The notes under the pieces were generated by a model. That model made no database searches. It saw only the letters and a list, made by a program, of their open reading frames with translations, and was not told the origin of the DNA. Both the position numbers and the translations under genes were made by a program. Of a DNA stretch of 64,000 bases, positions 36,501 through 45,208 are shown one piece after another. Source of the stretch: Paenibacillus sp. 32352 (GTDB lineage Bacteria; Bacillota; Bacilli; Paenibacillales; NBRC-103111); contig NZ_MZNT01000002.1 of the NCBI RefSeq assembly GCF_002042965.1, positions 310,001 through 374,000 on the forward strand, in the 5' to 3' direction. Every line of letters starts with the position of its first letter. Position 1 is the stretch's first letter.

Positions 36501-37407
36501 CGCCGTCCATATCGCTTCCCGGGGCGTTATACCAGCGATGCGTCCGAAAATAGTCCAGATAAAGCCGTTGAGCCCCATGGGGATCGGCTCTTCTTGCCGG
36601 TCCTGCCTGGTCGCAGCATAGCAGCATTCCACGCTCGCGGTGCCATTCGCCTAATGGAATAAAGAACGATTGCTCCGCAAGCTCCGCAGCAAGACGGTAG
36701 ACACGACGGCGCACCAGAGCGCACCCGGGGACAGTGTCGAATAAAGCAGGGAGAAGCGGCTCAAGCTCCTCGCCAAACTGTTCCTTGTAAAGAACGGCAA
36801 GTTCGGGCGTCCATAACGGCAGCGGGGGCAGCTCATCCTGGAAGCTTCCCGCGATGGTCCTTCCGAGATCGTGAGGAAACCGCCTTTCCATCTCCCCGTG
36901 GACCCGGTCAATAAGCTCCGATGCAGCCGTTGGGTCGAGCCAATTAAAGCCTTGTCGAACCGCCGCGTACACATATTCCTTATTTTCATGCAAAATGTCC
37001 GAGAATGGAGGGATTTCTTCGCCAGGCGCAAATCTTCTTAGCTGGTACCCGGCTGTCTCCGGACGCTCTGTAACAATTCGAGCGGGCATATTCGAGCCGG
37101 AGAAGCCGATTTGGTCATAAAACCACAGGTACATGCCGAGCCGCTCCGCTTCCCGCAGCGCGACCTCGAACATACGCCACCAATCCTCGCTTGCAAACGC
37201 GGGGCGATCGCTGACCGATCCATATTGCGGGCCGGTAGGAGCCAGATTGATGATGCCGATGTTCCGCAGCCCTCCTTCGCGGAACTTGCGCATTTGCCAG
37301 CGCACCCTCTCCTCGGTCACTTCCTCGGCGCTCCACCACCAAAAGGGAACCGGTCCATAGCGGGGGTCGGCTTGAGCGAACTTCTGTCGCAATTGAGACA
37401 AGTTCAT
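33538..37407 (-). CDS. GH106-like glycoside hydrolase (alpha-L-rhamnosidase type), cytoplasmic
   Basis: A 1289-residue enzyme with no signal peptide; AAGGTGAT precedes the start. The opening is typical of GH106 and relatives: PFWWWSAEEVTEERVRWQMRKFREGG, then ERLGMYLWFYDQIGFSGSN near residue 90, where GH106 enzymes have the active-site Asp/Glu on a (beta/alpha)8 barrel. The C-terminal third has beta-sandwich modules including ELDLGHVRGTAEAWIDGQSLG, close to the galactose-binding-like domain at the end of this family. Members remove alpha-L-rhamnose from rhamnogalacturonan and similar glycans. Placed convergent to the catabolic operon, it probably releases a sugar that feeds it. Substrate inferred. 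Confidence 0.82.
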   Translation of the reverse strand: MNLSQLRQKFAQADPRYGPVPFWWWSAEEVTEERVRWQMRKFREGGLRNIGIINLAPTGPQYGSVSDRPAFASEDWWRMFEVALREAERLGMYLWFYDQIGFSGSNMPARIVTERPETAGYQLRRFAPGEEIPPFSDILHENKEYVYAAVRQGFNWLDPTAASELIDRVHGEMERRFPHDLGRTIAGSFQDELPPLPLWTPELAVLYKEQFGEELEPLLPALFDTVPGCALVRRRVYRLAAELAEQSFFIPLGEWHRERGMLLCCDQAGPARRADPHGAQRLYLDYFRTHRWYNAPGSDMDGEIKPHSSMVHLHGGSRVFLEAFHSSGWGGTLEETMHWLIPWLQAGATVYSPHSIYYSTRGGWWEWAPPDTGWRQPYFEHYPVFADTISRLCFMLSEGTHVCDIAVHYPSYAVCGHLSLADGKKHNEHPMGIASRDPNEEVTRIQTIYKQIAGGWSRRDYRQPGALRKAKLDFDIADDSALQKAVPKGAKLHIADEQFAALLLCGTTLMDEAAHSRVQAWLQQGGLVIGVGVPEAERDLAGAVYVDTAEQAAGLIETRIPSRVKGPGESLHRRTDDAELFLLLPEYGSLLVMHQPASPDTLGPESAAYRLRTNRVPQLWDPVTGTVTPLEYQREGEWIELTVPFCSWPAALIVCVEPIAGDQLLDEAPAMRPSSSAPYPAAVINKSGQTDYRVLPDNSWLIRVEPTLDNRYGDFDLHGSGSGLIPVERRSMRMSLEKEAADGISSGWQLPGLDDDSWTTRLWSEAAYWQICRGEEFREEASIHKVYSTVFGDLSMRSWAGRMGRVPRRFLNLGELAKGEFVCARTYVMAPAAGRYWIRTESNSNISGTVNGKTIDWSGGPEEQTAWIELREGPNELLLKAQAIGKGLLRAAVEVNESARAPLPKWLFTRNPNLESSLSKEIYCSDDNPVQRVRLVFAARGRASLLVNGVRVTEHGDFNPYIRQGQEEVDITGWWRNGINEVRFELPEGKGEVFADGVIELLNGETMSFFTGEDWTDEQGNAPGIHHFSVLQFAETESLWITPRPHPLPGVGWLMPESVPDNPPLPFIANPDYIGRTVWLRFPLPVGARRMQLECTGEPQVWIYGTEYHVRDGYVEFPPQPAGAAAAIRITPMGPAAEAAVLLAPIRFETVPAQGRLGDWRTALCLPHHSGAVEYETIVDTEALQGAELDLGHVRGTAEAWIDGQSLGVRLWRPYLFKLPSLPKGQHRLRLRVTNTLGTHYEIGRPTSLVGGNPDVMYWNRDRTEEELGWQEWFPSGGLYGPVRIVKHR

Positions 37408-37670
37408 GATATCACCTTACCTTTATATCCTGATAATGAGCTCTATCCCCATCATAATGAAGCATCGTACGGCAATCTATGGGAGGATCATGCCATTTAG
37501 TAGCTGATATCAACCATTCCCTGGCTTCAGACGGCAGGCTATACCGACTTCGTCTCAAATCATCGCTCCTATTTCCGCCGGAGAGATTTGGCGCTTGGTA
37601 TGGACGCACCGTTTTGCCGCATGGCATAATAAGGATATACCAATTAAGCTGAAGGAAAGGGGGCGCAGCA

Positions 37671-38807
37671 ATGAAAATTGTTCTGGCTCCGGATTCATAT
37701 AAAGGAAGCTTGTCAGCGAAGGAAGCCTGTGATGCTATGGAGCAAGGCATACGCCGCGTTCTTAAGGACGCTGAAATCATTAAGGTGCCGATGGCCGACG
37801 GCGGCGAAGGAACGGTGCGCAGCCTGGTAGATGCTACTGGAGGAACCCTGCATACCGTACGTGTGCAAGGTCCTTTAGGGGATGACGTTAACGCGATGTA
37901 CGGCATTTTGGGGGACGGAGTAACTGCCGTGATTGAAGTTGCGGAGGCTTCCGGTCTCTATTTGATTGATAAGGAAAAAAGAAACCCGCTGCTCGCTTCT
38001 ACGTATGGTATGGGTGGGCTGATTCGCCATGCGCTTGATCAGGGCTGCAGATCCTTCATTATTGGCCTTGGCGGGAGCGCAACCAATGACGGCGGAGCCG
38101 GCATGGCACAAGCCTTGGGAGCCAGGCTGCTGAACAAAGCCGGGGAGCCGATAAGCTTGGGCGGAGCTGCATTGGCGGATTTGGATTCGATAGATGCTTC
38201 TTCGATGGATTCGCGCATCGGGGAAAGTCGATTTATCGTGGCATGCGATGTGGATAATCCGTTATGCGGCCCTCAGGGAGCTAGCGCGGTGTTCGGCCCG
38301 CAAAAGGGAGCTACACCGGAGATGGTGCAGCAGTTAGATAGCTGCTTGAACCAATATGCCGATATGGTTCGCCGGGATATGGGAGCCGATATCAAACAGC
38401 TTCCCGGAGCAGGAGCAGCAGGAGGGATGGGAGGCGGAGCCGTCGCATTCCTGAATGCGGAGCTGAAGCCGGGAGTGGAAATTGTCATTGAGGCGGCTCA
38501 ACTGGAGAAGCACTTGAAAGGCGCCGATCTGGTGATTTCTGGTGAAGGCCAGTGCGACTTTCAAACCGAACGGGGAAAAACCCCCTATGGAGTGGCCAAA
38601 ACGGCCCAACGTCAAGGAGTGCCTTGTGTGTTGATAGCAGGAGCTATCGGTGAAGGAATTGAGGTTTTGTACCATAGCGGCGTTACTAGCGTATTTTCTA
38701 TGGTAGATAAACCGATGGCGCTGGAGCAGGCAATGGAAGAAGCGGCTCGATTGGCCGCAGATGCAGCCGAAAGAGTAGTCCGGCTGTTTATCGGAGGAAA
38801 AAAATAA
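37671..38807 (+). CDS. Glycerate kinase (GarK/GlxK family)
   Basis: A 378-residue kinase, AAAGGGGGC before the ATG. It begins with KIVLAPDSYKGSLSAKEA, followed by MADGGEGTVRSLVDATGG and IIGLGGSATNDGGAGMAQALGA, all diagnostic of the glycerate 2-kinase family. It converts D-glycerate with ATP to 2-phosphoglycerate (lower glycolysis). The gene lies after a 263-base gap with no other gene, divergent from the GH106-like gene. Glycerate is a plausible end product of the neighbouring acid-sugar pathway, but the enzyme also serves general glyoxylate/tartronate metabolism. Confidence 0.94.
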   Translation: MKIVLAPDSYKGSLSAKEACDAMEQGIRRVLKDAEIIKVPMADGGEGTVRSLVDATGGTLHTVRVQGPLGDDVNAMYGILGDGVTAVIEVAEASGLYLIDKEKRNPLLASTYGMGGLIRHALDQGCRSFIIGLGGSATNDGGAGMAQALGARLLNKAGEPISLGGAALADLDSIDASSMDSRIGESRFIVACDVDNPLCGPQGASAVFGPQKGATPEMVQQLDSCLNQYADMVRRDMGADIKQLPGAGAAGGMGGGAVAFLNAELKPGVEIVIEAAQLEKHLKGADLVISGEGQCDFQTERGKTPYGVAKTAQRQGVPCVLIAGAIGEGIEVLYHSGVTSVFSMVDKPMALEQAMEEAARLAADAAERVVRLFIGGKK

Positions 38808-38812
38808 GTTAT

Positions 38813-38838
38813 ATTAATTATTCATAACATTAATTATT
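38813..38838 (+). repeat. Direct repeat ATTAATTATT before the first stalk-protein gene
   Basis: Two copies of ATTAATTATT at 38813-38822 and 38829-38838, separated by six bases, in an AT-rich stretch just upstream of the start at 38870. Could be an UP-element-like region or an operator; nothing proves function. Confidence 0.4.
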
Positions 38839-38869
38839 ATTACGGTACATAAAAAGGAGTTATTGATTC

Positions 38870-40645
38870 ATGCTTCGTCATCTTACTTCATCGTTCAAAG
38901 CAGGAGCATTGCTAAGTACGGTTGCTGCCGTAGGATTTATGCTGCCCACATCGGCAGGAGCCGTCTCGGTTTATCAGCAGCACATTCAGCTTGTTCCGGA
39001 GAAAACCGAGATCGTTGTCAATGGACAAAAGGAAGTACTCGAAGAACCGGCGACGGTTATTCAGGATCGTTTTTACGTTCCTGTGAGGTGGCTTGCCGAG
39101 AAGCTTCAACTGAAGCTCCATTGGGATGCCGACACGAATAAAGTCGGATTGGTTACACCAAAGGCGTTTATTGAGTTTGATTCTAACAATGGCATCATTC
39201 AGGTGAACGGGAAACCGGAGGAATTTGCTTCAGCGGCTGAAATCCGCAACGATAGGCTGCTCGTTCAGCTGTCATGGATTGCACCATATACCAACATCAG
39301 CTACGAATTGGCATCGGATATGCAGAGCGCCGACATCAGCTTCATAGGAACACCGCCAACCGCCTATAAAGAATCCGAATTGAGGAAGGATGACGCGCAG
39401 CCTAATTCCAAGCCGATTGCTCTGTTCGCCCTCGGCAAGTCATCTTACCGGTTGGGCGAGAAAATCGACTATGTTGACTTGAGCTATGATCCGGATGCAG
39501 AAGGGCTGCCGGTATATGAATGGGAAGGGAACAAGGAAGCCTTTTACAAACCCGGTACTTATCCCGTTACGCTAAGGGTCAAGGACGGCAAGGGGAATGT
39601 CAGCGAGCCCTTCACACGTTCGGTAACCGTAGAGGATGTCCCTTATCTGGACCGCGAGGCGTTTCCTTATTATTACAAGGATAGCGGAACCGTATTCCAG
39701 GCAGGTAAAAGATTGTTAAGCGGCGAGTTGCCAACCGAACGTAAGGTGCCGGTATTGGTGCGCCAGCCTGAGGACCGCGTGCTGATCAAGGGGAGAAGCG
39801 ACAAGCCGGTTACCCAATATGGATTTTTATACCAGGATAAGGTGAATGGCGCGGCTAGATTATATCCGCAGTTCACGAACGGAATGGACCGTACGGCCCG
39901 CTTTGCCATCGTGCTGCGGAACAACGGAGAGAAAGCCGTACATATGACAACGACGCGGAAATCGGAGCCGAACCCTACTGTCTATGGCGAGGTCAGATCC
40001 AACAAAACCGCCGAAGACTTCTTAAGCTCAAAGGAGCTGAATGAGGAGCTTGTTATAGAGGCGGGAGCGACCGCATATTACACGATGAGCAAGGACCTCG
40101 ATCCGGGTCAAGTATTCCAGGGTATGTATGATATTACGACGGACGGCGAAATAAGCGTTTCATACGTGATGATGAAGCCTGGCGACACGGCCTATGTTCT
40201 CGGAAGCTATCAGGTAGCGGCAGAGAAGGAAAGCGGAACCTTCCCGGTATCGGAGGTTACCTGGCAGATCGACACCGGTGCTGTCAAGGATATCACAACC
40301 TTTGGCATAGGAGATGCGGCTTTGGAACCGGCACTGAAGGGAACGAACGCAATGTCTAAAGATGTGATTCCGAATAACGGCAACACCGGCGTTCGCTATC
40401 GCATACATTTGGATCAGGCGGCTCATATGGCCGTAGCCCTTCATCCGAGAAACGGCTTCGTTCAAGGGGCAGTACGCGTGAATGGCAAGGTTGTACCGTT
40501 TCCGGCAGGAGGATTGACCTCTAATGAAGGCTTATTGCTGTATCGTACCGCTGGTTCGGAGAAGCAGCTGGATATCGAATGGATGTCTGCCGGTAATTCG
40601 CAGCTTCCTGTGGATCTCGTGCTGTATCCGGTAAATGCCAAATAA
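38870..40645 (+). CDS. Secreted copper-amine-oxidase-N 'stalk' protein with PKD-like module (1)
   Basis: A 591-residue exported protein. The signal peptide ends near SAGAVS. Residues about 30-165 form a copper amine oxidase N-terminal (stalk) domain: IVVNGQKEVLEEPATVIQDR, FYVPVRWLAEKL and FIEFDSNNG, then a second half with RLLVQLSWIAPY. A PKD-like beta module with YEWEGNKEAFYKPGTYPVTL follows (about 185-260), then roughly 330 residues of unknown beta-rich sequence. No enzymatic motif. In Paenibacillus such proteins are abundant at the cell surface, usually of unknown role. The close paralogue at 40690 follows after 44 bases. Confidence 0.85.
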   Translation: MLRHLTSSFKAGALLSTVAAVGFMLPTSAGAVSVYQQHIQLVPEKTEIVVNGQKEVLEEPATVIQDRFYVPVRWLAEKLQLKLHWDADTNKVGLVTPKAFIEFDSNNGIIQVNGKPEEFASAAEIRNDRLLVQLSWIAPYTNISYELASDMQSADISFIGTPPTAYKESELRKDDAQPNSKPIALFALGKSSYRLGEKIDYVDLSYDPDAEGLPVYEWEGNKEAFYKPGTYPVTLRVKDGKGNVSEPFTRSVTVEDVPYLDREAFPYYYKDSGTVFQAGKRLLSGELPTERKVPVLVRQPEDRVLIKGRSDKPVTQYGFLYQDKVNGAARLYPQFTNGMDRTARFAIVLRNNGEKAVHMTTTRKSEPNPTVYGEVRSNKTAEDFLSSKELNEELVIEAGATAYYTMSKDLDPGQVFQGMYDITTDGEISVSYVMMKPGDTAYVLGSYQVAAEKESGTFPVSEVTWQIDTGAVKDITTFGIGDAALEPALKGTNAMSKDVIPNNGNTGVRYRIHLDQAAHMAVALHPRNGFVQGAVRVNGKVVPFPAGGLTSNEGLLLYRTAGSEKQLDIEWMSAGNSQLPVDLVLYPVNAK

Positions 40646-40689
40646 TTTCCGTTCTTATCAATTTTATATCAAAGGAGTTCTAAATCAGC

Positions 40690-42489
40690 ATGTGGTTTGC
40701 AAAAAAATGGTGTGTAGTATGGACCGCTTTCACTTTAACGGCCGCATCCTTGCTAGCGGCTGCGCCGGCTGCTTGGGCAGCGCCGGATACGGCTGAAGCA
40801 AAAGCAGTGCCCGGAAGCGTATCGTCCTTGTTGTATATAGGAAAGGATGAAGCCTACCGGAACGGCATTCCCTTGAAGCTGGAGGCACCGGTATTGGAAG
40901 TGAGAGGACAAGCCTATCTTCCGGCAGTCAGCCTTCCTTCGTTGTTTGGAGTTAACGTACAATGGCAGGAAGCAAGCCAAAGTGTGCAGCTGACAACGCC
41001 TTCCGCTTTTGCGGAGTTTCAGCTTCCCGCCAAACAATTGAAAGTCAATGGCATCACGGAAAGCTTTGAGAAGTCGGCTTCCCTGATCAATGACCGCTTA
41101 TATATTTCCATGTCCTGGCTGGAAAAGCATATCGGTTTTAAGGCTTCGGTGAACGAGGATCTGAAACGAATCGATCTGTTGTACATTCAAATGCCGGGTA
41201 ACGGGTCCTTTCATAATGATACGATGCCGAATACCAAGCCTATCGCCCAGTTTTCCGTCAATAAGGACAAGTACCGTCTGGGAGAGCCGATTATTTATTC
41301 CAATACAAGCTATGATCCCGATGGCGATGCGATTACAATTGTGAATTGGACCGGGAATGCCGAGGCGATTTTTGAACCCGGTTTATTCAAGGTGTCGCTT
41401 CAAGTCACAGATAGTAAAGGGACGGAGAGCGAAGTGTTTAGCCGCAATGTAGAGATCATCAATGAGCCGTATCTCGATCCGTTCGAATTTAAAGTGTACC
41501 ATGAGCCTGTAGGAACCTTCGTCAAAGATGAAGAAGCGACGCTGCGCAAATATTTGCGTGACATTCCGACTTTGCCTAACGTGGCTGCCTTATCCAAGGA
41601 CCGTCCGCTAATCGTAAGCGACAGCCCGGAGACCTTTACCGAGAAAGGATTTTTATATCAGGAAAAGGTGAACGGCAAGGCGAGATTATATGCCGACCAT
41701 GTTAACGGAATGAACGAGAAGGTACAATTCGCTATTGTTGTCCGCAATCCGAATCCGGATAAAACGGTTAAGATCACGACGACACGCTCCGGCGAAGTGT
41801 ATCCATCCATCTACGCCAACTTGATCGGTAATGAAGCATCCATCGAATTTTTGCAGGATAATGGAGACAAACCGGAAACGCTGACTGTAGGGCCTTATCA
41901 AACCGTATATTATAAAAAAATGCCGGAGTTCTTCCCGGGTCAAGGGATGAACGTCATTTATGATGTAGAAACCGATGGGGAAGTATATTTCTCTTTTGTA
42001 GCGATGGATGCAGGAGCGGACTTGAGCTCTATCGGCATGTTCGACCGTCTCGATTACACAGGCAATGTCCGCGGGACCTTCAACGGCTCCGACGTTACGT
42101 GGAACGTAGATGCCAAATCATTCAGCAAGCCGTCGAGCTTGACTATCGGAGACGGCACATCGGATCCATTTGTAACAGGAGATGATTTTTTCAGAAAGCA
42201 TGATTCCTTGAATCTCGGCAACTATGGGGTCGTATATAAAATTCATATCGATAATCCGCGCAAAATGTCCGTTCTGCTGCTGCCGCGCGGCGGCGTGTTC
42301 AAAGGTCCGTTTGAGGTAAATGGGAAAATTATCCAAACGCCGCCATCAGGCGTCATGATGGATTACCAAGGATATACCATATTGGCGCGTACGGACGGAA
42401 CTGAGCCGTCTTTGGATATTGAATTTACGCCTGCAGCGGGCTCCGCTTTCCCGGTGGATGTCGTCTTCTATCCTTTAGATGATAAATAA
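40690..42489 (+). CDS. Secreted copper-amine-oxidase-N 'stalk' protein with PKD-like module (2)
   Basis: A 599-residue paralogue of the protein at 38870 with the same layout: signal peptide (cleavage near AWAAPD), stalk domain with PLKLEAPVLEVRGQAYLPAV and LYISMSWLEKHIG, PKD-like module (ISYDPDGDAITIVNWTGNAEAIFEPG region), and a long C-terminal region sharing KGFLYQEKVNGKARLYADHVNGM with its neighbour. AAAGGAG precedes the start. Duplicated pair, probably one transcript. No enzymatic motif. Confidence 0.85.
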   Translation: MWFAKKWCVVWTAFTLTAASLLAAAPAAWAAPDTAEAKAVPGSVSSLLYIGKDEAYRNGIPLKLEAPVLEVRGQAYLPAVSLPSLFGVNVQWQEASQSVQLTTPSAFAEFQLPAKQLKVNGITESFEKSASLINDRLYISMSWLEKHIGFKASVNEDLKRIDLLYIQMPGNGSFHNDTMPNTKPIAQFSVNKDKYRLGEPIIYSNTSYDPDGDAITIVNWTGNAEAIFEPGLFKVSLQVTDSKGTESEVFSRNVEIINEPYLDPFEFKVYHEPVGTFVKDEEATLRKYLRDIPTLPNVAALSKDRPLIVSDSPETFTEKGFLYQEKVNGKARLYADHVNGMNEKVQFAIVVRNPNPDKTVKITTTRSGEVYPSIYANLIGNEASIEFLQDNGDKPETLTVGPYQTVYYKKMPEFFPGQGMNVIYDVETDGEVYFSFVAMDAGADLSSIGMFDRLDYTGNVRGTFNGSDVTWNVDAKSFSKPSSLTIGDGTSDPFVTGDDFFRKHDSLNLGNYGVVYKIHIDNPRKMSVLLLPRGGVFKGPFEVNGKIIQTPPSGVMMDYQGYTILARTDGTEPSLDIEFTPAAGSAFPVDVVFYPLDDK

Positions 42490-42566
42490 GCAGTGTGTTG
42501 GAGGATCAATATAGGTTATACTAGAGGCAGCGATTGGATTAAGGTGGGAGAAGGAGAAGCGATCGG

Positions 42567-43295
42567 ATGATTATTGTACGCAATTTATCGAAATCATTTC
42601 CGCCGGATCATCAAATATTATCAAAGATCAGCTTCCAAGCGGACGAAGGCGAGCTTATAGCCTTGGTCGGTGCCAGCGGCAGCGGCAAATCGACGCTGTT
42701 TCGCTGCCTGTCCCTGAAGATGAAATGGGACGAAGGCCAATACATTTACCAAGGCAAAGATATATCCGGTGTGCGCGGTTTGGAGCAGCTAAAGCTTCGC
42801 AAGGATTGGGCCTATTTGGAAGAGAAGCCTAACCTCAACCCGCGGAAGTCCGCACTGAAAAATGTGCTGAGCGGTTTGTTTTTACACAAGGCCTGGTGGC
42901 GCATTCTGACCGGAACGACATCCAATGACGATCATATGACGGCGATGGATTATTTGGACAAGGTCGGCTTGCTGGACAAGGCTCATGAGCCTGTAGAAAA
43001 GCTTAGCGGCGGCGAGAAGCAGCGGGTTGCTATTGCCAAAGCATTGATTCGCGGGGCCAAGGTCATTTATGCCGATGAGCCGGTCTCCGGTCTGGATCCG
43101 GAAGCGGCCATCAAGGTGCTGGAGGACCTGAAGGATATATGCCGGAAGGATAAGGTCCTGGTTTTCTGCAGTCTTCATCAATTGGAGCTGGCCGAGAAGT
43201 TCGGATCCCGCATTTGGGGATTATCCGGCGGCAAGCTCGTGGTGGACATTGCAGGGAGAAGGTTAACTCAAAGGGAAAAAGAGCTTATTTTTTAA
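42567..43295 (+). CDS. Orphan ABC transporter ATP-binding protein (PhnC-like)
   Basis: A 242-residue ATPase: Walker A GASGSGKST, Q-loop region EEKPNLNP, signature LSGGEKQRVAIAKAL, Walker B VIYADEPVSGLDPE and H-loop SLHQLELAE. The phrase ADEPVSGLDPE with LHQ is like phosphonate-type PhnC ATPases. There is no permease or binding protein beside it. It stands between the secreted stalk proteins and a terminator, so its partner is elsewhere. It could serve the ATPase-less FtsX permease at 13053, but its sequence type argues against that. Confidence 0.9.
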   Translation: MIIVRNLSKSFPPDHQILSKISFQADEGELIALVGASGSGKSTLFRCLSLKMKWDEGQYIYQGKDISGVRGLEQLKLRKDWAYLEEKPNLNPRKSALKNVLSGLFLHKAWWRILTGTTSNDDHMTAMDYLDKVGLLDKAHEPVEKLSGGEKQRVAIAKALIRGAKVIYADEPVSGLDPEAAIKVLEDLKDICRKDKVLVFCSLHQLELAEKFGSRIWGLSGGKLVVDIAGRRLTQREKELIF

Positions 43296-43336
43296 CCGTG
43301 TAGAAGTGACTGTCATTAACCGAAATATCAAAAATA

Positions 43337-43379
43337 GAACTGTCCCGAATCATCGTTAGGATGAAGGGGCAGTTTTTTT
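43337..43379 (+). terminator. Rho-independent terminator
   Basis: AACTGTCCC pairs with GGGGCAGTT around a loop of about 18 bases, with seven T after it. Confidence 0.75.
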
Positions 43380-43407
43380 GTGGTCAAAGCCCGCTTGGAC
43401 TCTCTTC

Positions 43408-43455
43408 GAAAAAAGAAACGGCCCTGACAGCTAGGCTGATAGGACCGCTTTCTCA
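43408..43455 (-). terminator. Rho-independent terminator of the disulfide-reductase gene
   Basis: On the minus strand GCGGTCCT pairs with AGGGCCGT followed by TTTCTTTTTT. It lies just beyond the stop of the gene at 43475-44461. Confidence 0.65.
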
Positions 43456-43474
43456 ATGTCATCTGTCGTACAGT

Positions 43475-44461
43475 TTAAGTCTCCGGTAAAGCTTGTGAAG
43501 CGATATGACGGGCGATCATGCCGCCATGAAGACGGCCGCTCTCAATGAACACCTCGTTAGCGTCATTGCCGGAAGCGGCAACGCCTGCTATGTATAAGCC
43601 CTTGACGGTGGTTTCCATGGTATCCGGATTATAGCGAGGCGCCGTCCGTTCGTCGTTGAGTTCGACACCCGCTTCGGTCAGCATGGACCGATCGGGACGG
43701 AATCCGGTCAGCGCAAGGACAAAATCATTGTCAAGCTGCCTCTCAGAACCATTCTCGTTAATGGTAATATGCCGGTCTTCGATCCGAACGACCTGGGAAC
43801 GGAACATCATGCGGATTTTACCTTTGTTCACCATGCTCTCGAATATCGGACGCACCCATGGCTTAATGTTGGGAGAGTATTCTTCGCCCCTGTAAACCAC
43901 CGTTACCTCGGCTCCTACCCGCAAAAGATCCATTGCTGCATCGATGGCGGAATTATTGCCGCCGATAATAGCAACCTTCGTACAGCTGTACGGGTGGGCT
44001 TCGCGATAGTAGTGAGTGACCTTCTCCTTCTCTTCTCCCGGAATGCCCAGCAGGTTCGGGTGATCGAAGTATCCTGTAGCGACGATCACATAACGCGCCA
44101 GAGCCGTGGAGACGTTGCCGAAACGGTCGCTTACCGATAGCTGGAAGGTCCCGTCATCCTGTTTGTGAACGGCGTCAACCGAATGATAAGACTGGACCCT
44201 GACCTGGCTGCGCAAAGCCGCATTGCGGTAATAGTTCAACGCCTCCAGGCGGGAAGGCTTCTCATGGGGCGTTGTAAATGGAATGCCGCCGATCTCCAGA
44301 AGCTCCGGCGTGCTGAAAAAATGCATATAAGTTGGATATAAGCTTATGGAATGGGCGATGCAATTTTTCTCAATGATGAGCGGGTTGATGCCGATTTTCT
44401 GCAGCTCAATAGCCGCTGATAAACCGCAAGGGCCAGCCCCGACGATAATAACTTCCTCCAT
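43475..44461 (-). CDS. ypdA: YpdA-family bacillithiol disulfide reductase (Bdr)
   Basis: A 328-residue FAD/NADPH enzyme. The FAD Rossmann motif with the diagnostic cysteine is IIVGAGPCGLSAA (Cys12; Cys14 in the studied enzymes), the NADPH Rossmann motif is VAIIGGNNSAIDAAMDLLR, and GLYIAGVAASGNDANEVFIESG closes the FAD site. It reduces oxidised bacillithiol, so it indicates a bacillithiol-using host, which fits Bacillota. Single gene with its own terminator; the upstream methyltransferase is on the same strand with an 86-base gap. Confidence 0.93.
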   Translation of the reverse strand: MEEVIIVGAGPCGLSAAIELQKIGINPLIIEKNCIAHSISLYPTYMHFFSTPELLEIGGIPFTTPHEKPSRLEALNYYRNAALRSQVRVQSYHSVDAVHKQDDGTFQLSVSDRFGNVSTALARYVIVATGYFDHPNLLGIPGEEKEKVTHYYREAHPYSCTKVAIIGGNNSAIDAAMDLLRVGAEVTVVYRGEEYSPNIKPWVRPIFESMVNKGKIRMMFRSQVVRIEDRHITINENGSERQLDNDFVLALTGFRPDRSMLTEAGVELNDERTAPRYNPDTMETTVKGLYIAGVAASGNDANEVFIESGRLHGGMIARHIASQALPET

Positions 44462-44547
44462 TTAGGGAAACACCTCGCTTGTCGATTACGATCAGACGTA
44501 TGTAGATTACACTTTTATAGTAACCGATCAAGAGTAAGTCTGCCAAG

Positions 44548-45129
44548 TCAGTAGCTTCTTTTTTGGCACACATAGACGAAAGCGGGAGGAACATTCAACA
44601 ACACGAACTGGATCGACAAAATATCAAAATACGCTTGCAGCTGCTTTTTCATTTGCAATGAATATTGAAAAGCGATGAAATAGCCGTTTGGTTGTAACGA
44701 TTGATAAATCTGCTCCATTAATGCTTCGCGGAAAGCAGGCTGAAAATTGGCGAAGGGCAGGCCGCTAATGACGCAATCGACTTGTTCCAGCCCTTCTTGA
44801 CGAATGGATTCGGACAAGCTCAGGGCATCGAAATACGTGCTCGAAACAGGATATTGAAACGCGAGCTGCTTGTGCAAATAAGGATCTTTTTCGAAAAGTA
44901 TTGCCTTCGTCCCCGGTTTCATAGCTTCATGAATTGCGCGTGTAATGACTCCGGTTCCGCAGCCAAGCTCGGCTACGCTGCCTACTTCACTCCAAGGCAC
45001 GTTATCAATCATTTTGTTAGTCAAAAATCGTGAGCTTGGAGTTACACTGCCGATAGTTCTGGGGGTACGAATAAATTGATAAAAGAATTTTACTTTTTCT
45101 ATAGCCGCAGACGGCAGATTGGCATTCAT
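44548..45129 (-). CDS. SAM-dependent methyltransferase, PmtA-like phospholipid methyltransferase
   Basis: A 193-residue class I methyltransferase with AAGGAGG before its start. FFYQFIRTPRTIGSVTPSS at the N-terminus, the SAM motif VAELGCGTGVITRAI and the catalytic-site segment ISGLPFANF match PmtA-type phosphatidylethanolamine N-methyltransferases. These are related to KsgA rRNA dimethylases, but the early IGSVTPSS region and the length favour the PmtA group. It may methylate a membrane lipid or another small substrate. No linked lipid genes. Confidence 0.82.
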   Translation of the reverse strand: MNANLPSAAIEKVKFFYQFIRTPRTIGSVTPSSRFLTNKMIDNVPWSEVGSVAELGCGTGVITRAIHEAMKPGTKAILFEKDPYLHKQLAFQYPVSSTYFDALSLSESIRQEGLEQVDCVISGLPFANFQPAFREALMEQIYQSLQPNGYFIAFQYSLQMKKQLQAYFDILSIQFVLLNVPPAFVYVCQKRSY

Positions 45130-45208
45130 TCCCTTGTCCTCCTTTTTCAGATAAACCCATTATATCTTAAACTGGGAGGCCGAACATGAAACTTACCTGA
45201 AAAGTTTC

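Noticed and set aside
44548..45129. Reading the methyltransferase as KsgA (rRNA dimethylase)
   Set aside because: Too short and lacks the KsgA C-terminal domain; the IGSVTPSS start matches PmtA-type enzymes.
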